Below are positions 60,695 through 64,000 of a stretch of DNA of 64,000 bases, piece by piece. A program made the translations under genes and the position numbers. The notes below the pieces were generated by a model. The model ran no database searches, had not been told where the DNA came from, and saw nothing but the letters and a program-made list of their open reading frames with translations. The DNA is taken from NCBI RefSeq assembly GCF_001180325.1, contig NZ_CVSZ01000020.1, positions 1 through 64,000 of the forward strand, written 5' to 3'. How positions within the stretch are numbered: the stretch's first letter is position 1; each line of letters opens with the position of its first letter. This stretch comes from Prochlorococcus marinus. Lineage in GTDB: Bacteria > Cyanobacteriota > Cyanobacteriia > PCC-6307 > Cyanobiaceae.

Positions 60695-61765
60695 TTAACT
60701 AGTAATAAATTGATTCTTTATTAATTGAGCTAAATTACCAAATACAAAAGAACTTTCTTTATTGGGCTGGCTTACTGAGATTGGTACTCCCTTATTACTC
60801 TCATCAACAAGAGGGATTTCAATAGGAATTTGAGCTAATAATGGTAAGTCATTTTCTTTAGCTAATGTTTGACCGCCACCTTTACCAAAAATTTCATATT
60901 TTTTACCTGGCATATCTGGCGGAATAAATACTGACATATTTTCTACAATTCCCAGTAAAGGCACTCCGAGTTGTTTAAACATTGCTAATCCCCTCCTTGC
61001 ATCTTGCAAAGATACTTTTTGAGGAGTAGTGACAACTATAGCTCCAGAAATAGGCACAGATTGAGAAAGTGATATTTGAGCGTCTCCTGTTCCTGGAGGT
61101 AAGTCAATAACCAAAAAGTCAAGATTATTCCATTCAACTTGGTACAAAAATTGTCGGATGATGCTATTAAGCATTGGTCCTCTCCATATAACTGGCTGCC
61201 CTTCTTCTATGAGGCAACCCATTGATACCAATGAAATTCCATATTTATTTATTGGTATTAATCTTTGATCACTGCCACTACCTTTTGTAACCTTTGGATT
61301 CTGTTCAGCAACTCCCATCATCGAGGGAGTATTAGGTCCATATATATCTGCATCCAGTAAACCAGTTCTTAAGCCTAATTTAGCTAGAGAACAAGCGAGA
61401 TTAACTGCAATGGTGCTTTTCCCTACTCCACCTTTACCACTGCTGACAGCTATGATATGTTGAATTCCATCAATCTTCTGCAACTCAGGTAAATTACTTT
61501 GATTTTGAGATTCTGTTTTGGAAGGATTATTGTCTATCTCTATTTGAACATCATCAATATCTTCAAAATCCAGTAATACTTCTCTAACCTCTTGTACAAT
61601 TCTATTTCTCTGAGAATTGGCAAACGATGGTAATGATAATGTTAAGATTACTCTTGGTATATTTACTCTTACATTTTTAATCCAAGCTAATTCAATTACA
61701 TTTCTCCGTGATCCAGCATCTAGAACTTTTTGTAAAGCAAAATTTGCATCTTCTATTGTGGTCAT
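60695..61765 (-). CDS. mrp: Mrp/ApbC iron-sulfur carrier ATPase
   Basis: Mrp proteins carry iron-sulfur clusters to apoproteins. The N-terminal ~95 residues are a DUF59/MIP18-like domain. The deviant Walker A is SSGKGGVGKSTIAVNLACSL, and DADIYGPNTPSMMG and VIDLPPGTGDAQISLSQ follow. The paired C-terminal CxxC of some members is not evident. I start at ATG 61765 (MTTIEDANFALQKV), the family start, rather than TTG 61789. Length 356. Downstream rodA begins at the next base. Confidence 0.93.
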   Translation of the reverse strand: MTTIEDANFALQKVLDAGSRRNVIELAWIKNVRVNIPRVILTLSLPSFANSQRNRIVQEVREVLLDFEDIDDVQIEIDNNPSKTESQNQSNLPELQKIDGIQHIIAVSSGKGGVGKSTIAVNLACSLAKLGLRTGLLDADIYGPNTPSMMGVAEQNPKVTKGSGSDQRLIPINKYGISLVSMGCLIEEGQPVIWRGPMLNSIIRQFLYQVEWNNLDFLVIDLPPGTGDAQISLSQSVPISGAIVVTTPQKVSLQDARRGLAMFKQLGVPLLGIVENMSVFIPPDMPGKKYEIFGKGGGQTLAKENDLPLLAQIPIEIPLVDESNKGVPISVSQPNKESSFVFGNLAQLIKNQFITS

Positions 61766-61924
61766 TAAATTTTTAAATATTTTGGACAAGTTAGTCGACT
61801 GTTAAAAAGATTAAGAACTATGTCGAACTATCAAATAATAGGCAATAAGGACCCCCTAAGAGAAATTATAAAGAGAAACTTATAATTAACCAAAAAAATT
61901 TTTTCTTCAAGATTTACTAAATAC

Positions 61925-62953
61925 ATGTTGAAAGAACCTCCTAAAAACTCGAGAGAAAAAACTAAAAATCTCTTATTAACTCTACAAGACAAAATTTGTT
62001 CAGGACTCGAAAATGTAGATGGCAAAGGAAAATTTACAGAAGAATCCTGGCTTAGAGACGAAGGAGGCGGTGGAAGATCAAGAGTGTTGAAAAATGGTTC
62101 TATTTTTGAGCAAGCAGGCGTAAATTTCTCGGAAGTACAGGGAAAAGAATTACCTCAATCTATAATCTCTCAAAGGCCCGAAGCAAAAGGTCATGAATGG
62201 TTTGCTACAGGAACTTCTATGGTTTTGCATCCCAAGAATCCCTATGTTCCTACAGTCCATCTGAATTATCGATATTTCGAAGCTGGTCCAGTTTGGTGGT
62301 TTGGAGGAGGCGCAGACTTAACCCCTTTTTATCCTTATCTGTCTGATGTGAGAAATTTTCATAACGAGCATAAAAAAGCTTGTGATAAAGTTGATGAAGA
62401 TTTACATAAAGTTTTCAAACCATGGTGTGATGAATATTTCTTTTTAAAACATAGAAATGAATCTAGAGGCATAGGAGGTGTTTTTTATGATTATCAAGAT
62501 GGTTCAGGCAATATTTATAGAGGAAATAATCAAGATGGAGAGGCATCAAAAGCTTCACAAAGTATCAGCAAATCTAATTTAAATTGGGATAATTTATTTT
62601 CTTTAGCAGAAAACTGTGGTCAGGCATTCCTGCCTTCATATTTGCCCATTATTGAAAAAAGAGCTTCTCAAACATATTCATCGAAGGAAAGAGAATTCCA
62701 GCTATATCGAAGAGGTAGATATGTCGAATTCAATTTAGTTTGGGATAGAGGGACAATTTTTGGACTACAAACAAATGGCAGAACTGAATCTATATTAATG
62801 TCCTTACCGCCTTTAGCTAGATGGGAATATGGATATGAAGCTAAAAAGGGTTCTCGAGAGGAATTTCTCACATCAATTTTTACAAAACCCCAAGATTGGA
62901 TAAATGATAAAGAGTTAGAGAAATTCTGTATAGAGAATAATATTTTTGATTAA
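61925..62953 (+). CDS. hemF: Coproporphyrinogen III oxidase, aerobic
   Basis: HemF makes protoporphyrinogen IX from coproporphyrinogen III with oxygen, for heme and chlorophyll. [55 protein letters not shown] and [20 protein letters not shown] are diagnostic. Length 342. It is divergent from mrp across 159 bases and converges on the CCB2/4-like gene. Confidence 0.97.
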   Translation: MLKEPPKNSREKTKNLLLTLQDKICSGLENVDGKGKFTEESWLRDEGGGGRSRVLKNGSIFEQAGVNFSEVQGKELPQSIISQRPEAKGHEWFATGTSMVLHPKNPYVPTVHLNYRYFEAGPVWWFGGGADLTPFYPYLSDVRNFHNEHKKACDKVDEDLHKVFKPWCDEYFFLKHRNESRGIGGVFYDYQDGSGNIYRGNNQDGEASKASQSISKSNLNWDNLFSLAENCGQAFLPSYLPIIEKRASQTYSSKEREFQLYRRGRYVEFNLVWDRGTIFGLQTNGRTESILMSLPPLARWEYGYEAKKGSREEFLTSIFTKPQDWINDKELEKFCIENNIFD

Positions 62954-62981
62954 AAATTATCGAATTAAATTTAAAAGTATC

Positions 62982-63539
62982 TTAAATAGGTGTTTTAAAT
63001 AAAGAACCGTCACTTTGCAATTGAAGTTTTTCTCCAAGTTCATTTTCTAAAGAGATTAATTCATCCCTATGAGCTCTTAATCTCATGAAAGTTGAATCAT
63101 TTTCATTTTCGTTGATCAACCTTAATTCGAATTTCTCCTCTCTTGCTGATTTATTAAAATAAACAATTCCAGACAAAGGGCCACCAATTAATCCCAAAAG
63201 AATAGGCCACCAACCTAATTCAGGATATATTTGAATAATTACTAATCCCAAAGCACAAGAACCAAAACCACCAAGAAAACCTAAAAAAATTGCTAAAAAT
63301 TTACTTGAAACAACTTGACCCTTAAATATTAAAATTCTTTGTTCAAAATCTCCTCCTGTTTGCTTCCATCCCCTCAACTTAAGCCACTCACATAAACCAT
63401 TTAAAACCTCAATTGGCTTCTGAGAAGATGTAATCTCAACGATGGTTGTTCTATCTTTACTGGAAGCCCTAAGAAAAAAAAATAATCCTATCGACAAGAG
63501 AATTGTCAGCAATAATGTGGAATTTAAGTTATAGGACAT
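62982..63539 (-). CDS. CCB2/CCB4-like cofactor assembly protein
   Basis: A 185-residue protein with an N-terminal helix (about 8-24) and two more helices (about 80-100 and 106-125), and a C-terminal coiled region. It resembles the CCB2/CCB4 (DUF2930) family, needed for covalent attachment of heme c(i)' to cytochrome b6. VSSKFLAIFLGFLGGFGSCAL and GGPLSGIVYFNKSAREE fit this family, but I rate the assignment as moderate. It converges on hemF and diverges from the exonuclease gene. Confidence 0.7.
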   Translation of the reverse strand: MSYNLNSTLLLTILLSIGLFFFLRASSKDRTTIVEITSSQKPIEVLNGLCEWLKLRGWKQTGGDFEQRILIFKGQVVSSKFLAIFLGFLGGFGSCALGLVIIQIYPELGWWPILLGLIGGPLSGIVYFNKSAREEKFELRLINENENDSTFMRLRAHRDELISLENELGEKLQLQSDGSLFKTPI

Positions 63540-63701
63540 TAAAAATTTTTTCTAGTAATTCTAGAATAAAAATTAAAGTTACATCTTATTATATTTTTTT
63601 AGGATTATTCTGTAAAATGTTCTGAAAAGATAAAAATTTTTAATTAAATAAAATCCTAAGTAATATTCTAAATCTTAAATGACCTTAAATAATTATTAAA
63701 A

Positions 63702-64000
63702 ATGACTATTGAAAATGAAAATGTTGATCTTCTTTATAACGATTTAACAGCAGATTTATACAATCTTTATAAAAAATCATCCTACCTAGCTATTGACACT
63801 GAAGCAATGGGTTTAATTCATGGAAGAGATAGACTATGTTTAGTACAAATATGCAATGAATTTAAAAAAACATCCTGTATAAAAATAGAACTTAATACAT
63901 CCTTTTCACCTCATTTAAAAGCACTTCTTGAAGATAACAAAATTACAAAAATATTTCACTATGCGAGATTTGATGTAGCAGCTCTAAAATGCAATCTTGA
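63702..64000 (+). CDS. RNase D-type 3'-5' exonuclease, 5' part (cut by window end)
   Basis: The first 99 codons of a DEDD exonuclease: YLAIDTEAMGLIHGRDRLC carries the first D and E, and IFHYARFDVAALKC the next D. RNase D-like enzymes trim RNA 3' ends. Start ATG 63702 gives MTIENENVD. The remainder runs past base 64000, so length and the HRDC domain cannot be judged. Confidence 0.88.
   Translation, partial: MTIENENVDLLYNDLTADLYNLYKKSSYLAIDTEAMGLIHGRDRLCLVQICNEFKKTSCIKIELNTSFSPHLKALLEDNKITKIFHYARFDVAALKCNL

Noticed and set aside
1..64000. CRISPR arrays, insertion sequences, rRNA genes, prophage
   Set aside because: No regularly spaced repeats, transposase signatures, rRNA motifs or phage structural genes were seen.

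Overview
The window is a 64-kb piece of a very AT-rich cyanobacterial chromosome. It carries psaA, psaB, psaD, psaI and psaL, the NDH-1 subunit gene ndhN, ldpA, a cyanobacterial-type gshA and hemF. The small compact gene set, short intergenic gaps and low GC (18/60 and 19/60 G+C in two hand-counted host-like blocks) point to Prochlorococcus, probably a high-light clade. That placement rests on gene content and style, not on a database match.

Layout. 1-52 is an exact inverted copy of an internal psaB segment fused to the 3' end of gltB, most simply a chimeric contig end. 348-6650 holds a YciI-like protein, lipA, a degenerate serine-recombinase-like gene with a small partner, a divergent pair of peptidoglycan-type enzymes, psaL-psaI, a small membrane protein and a polyprenol-phosphate-type glycosyltransferase. 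6754-11313 is psaA-psaB with a clear terminator. 11647-14332 has a cbiG-cobJ fusion and a HAD phosphatase. 14550-18181 is an accessory cassette (NodU/CmcH carbamoyltransferase, SxtJ-like protein, DUF5989-like peptide, secreted SGNH/AlgX-like protein) beside tRNA-Ser(GCU), with part of it at clearly higher GC. 18802-20576 has alr and an HNH nuclease.

20591-36708 is one minus-strand superoperon: rplC-rplD-rplW-rplB-rpsS-rplV-rpsC-rplP-rpmC-rpsQ-rplN-rplX-rplE-rpsH-rplF-rplR-rpsE-rplO-secY-adk-rpmJ-rpsM-rpsK-rpoA-rplQ-truA-rplM-rpsI-rpmE-prfA. It couples ribosome assembly, RNA polymerase alpha, the Sec channel, adenylate kinase and release factor 1. 36989-38478 is ndhN-ldpA, then tRNA-Gln and a HAD hydrolase, recA, a degenerate DinG-like protein, tyrA, a CrtD-like carotenoid enzyme, a fructosamine-kinase-like gene, a CAAD protein, moeB-rhodanese, a tandem-duplicated cobO, larE and speD. 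recF (50099-~51200) has no usable start codon in frame. After tRNA-Arg(CCG) come a GNAT gene, ppc, gshA, trpE, psaD, a histidine kinase with an eroded ATPase domain, rodA, mrp, hemF, a CCB2/CCB4-like protein, and the 5' part of an RNase D-type exonuclease cut by the window end.

No rRNA gene, insertion sequence, CRISPR array or prophage was seen. The parts most worth a second look are the chimeric left end, the recF 5' end, the carbamoyltransferase cassette, the catalytically degenerate recombinase, the DinG-like and kinase relics, the CobO tandem duplication, and a structured intergenic region between rplC and ndhN.
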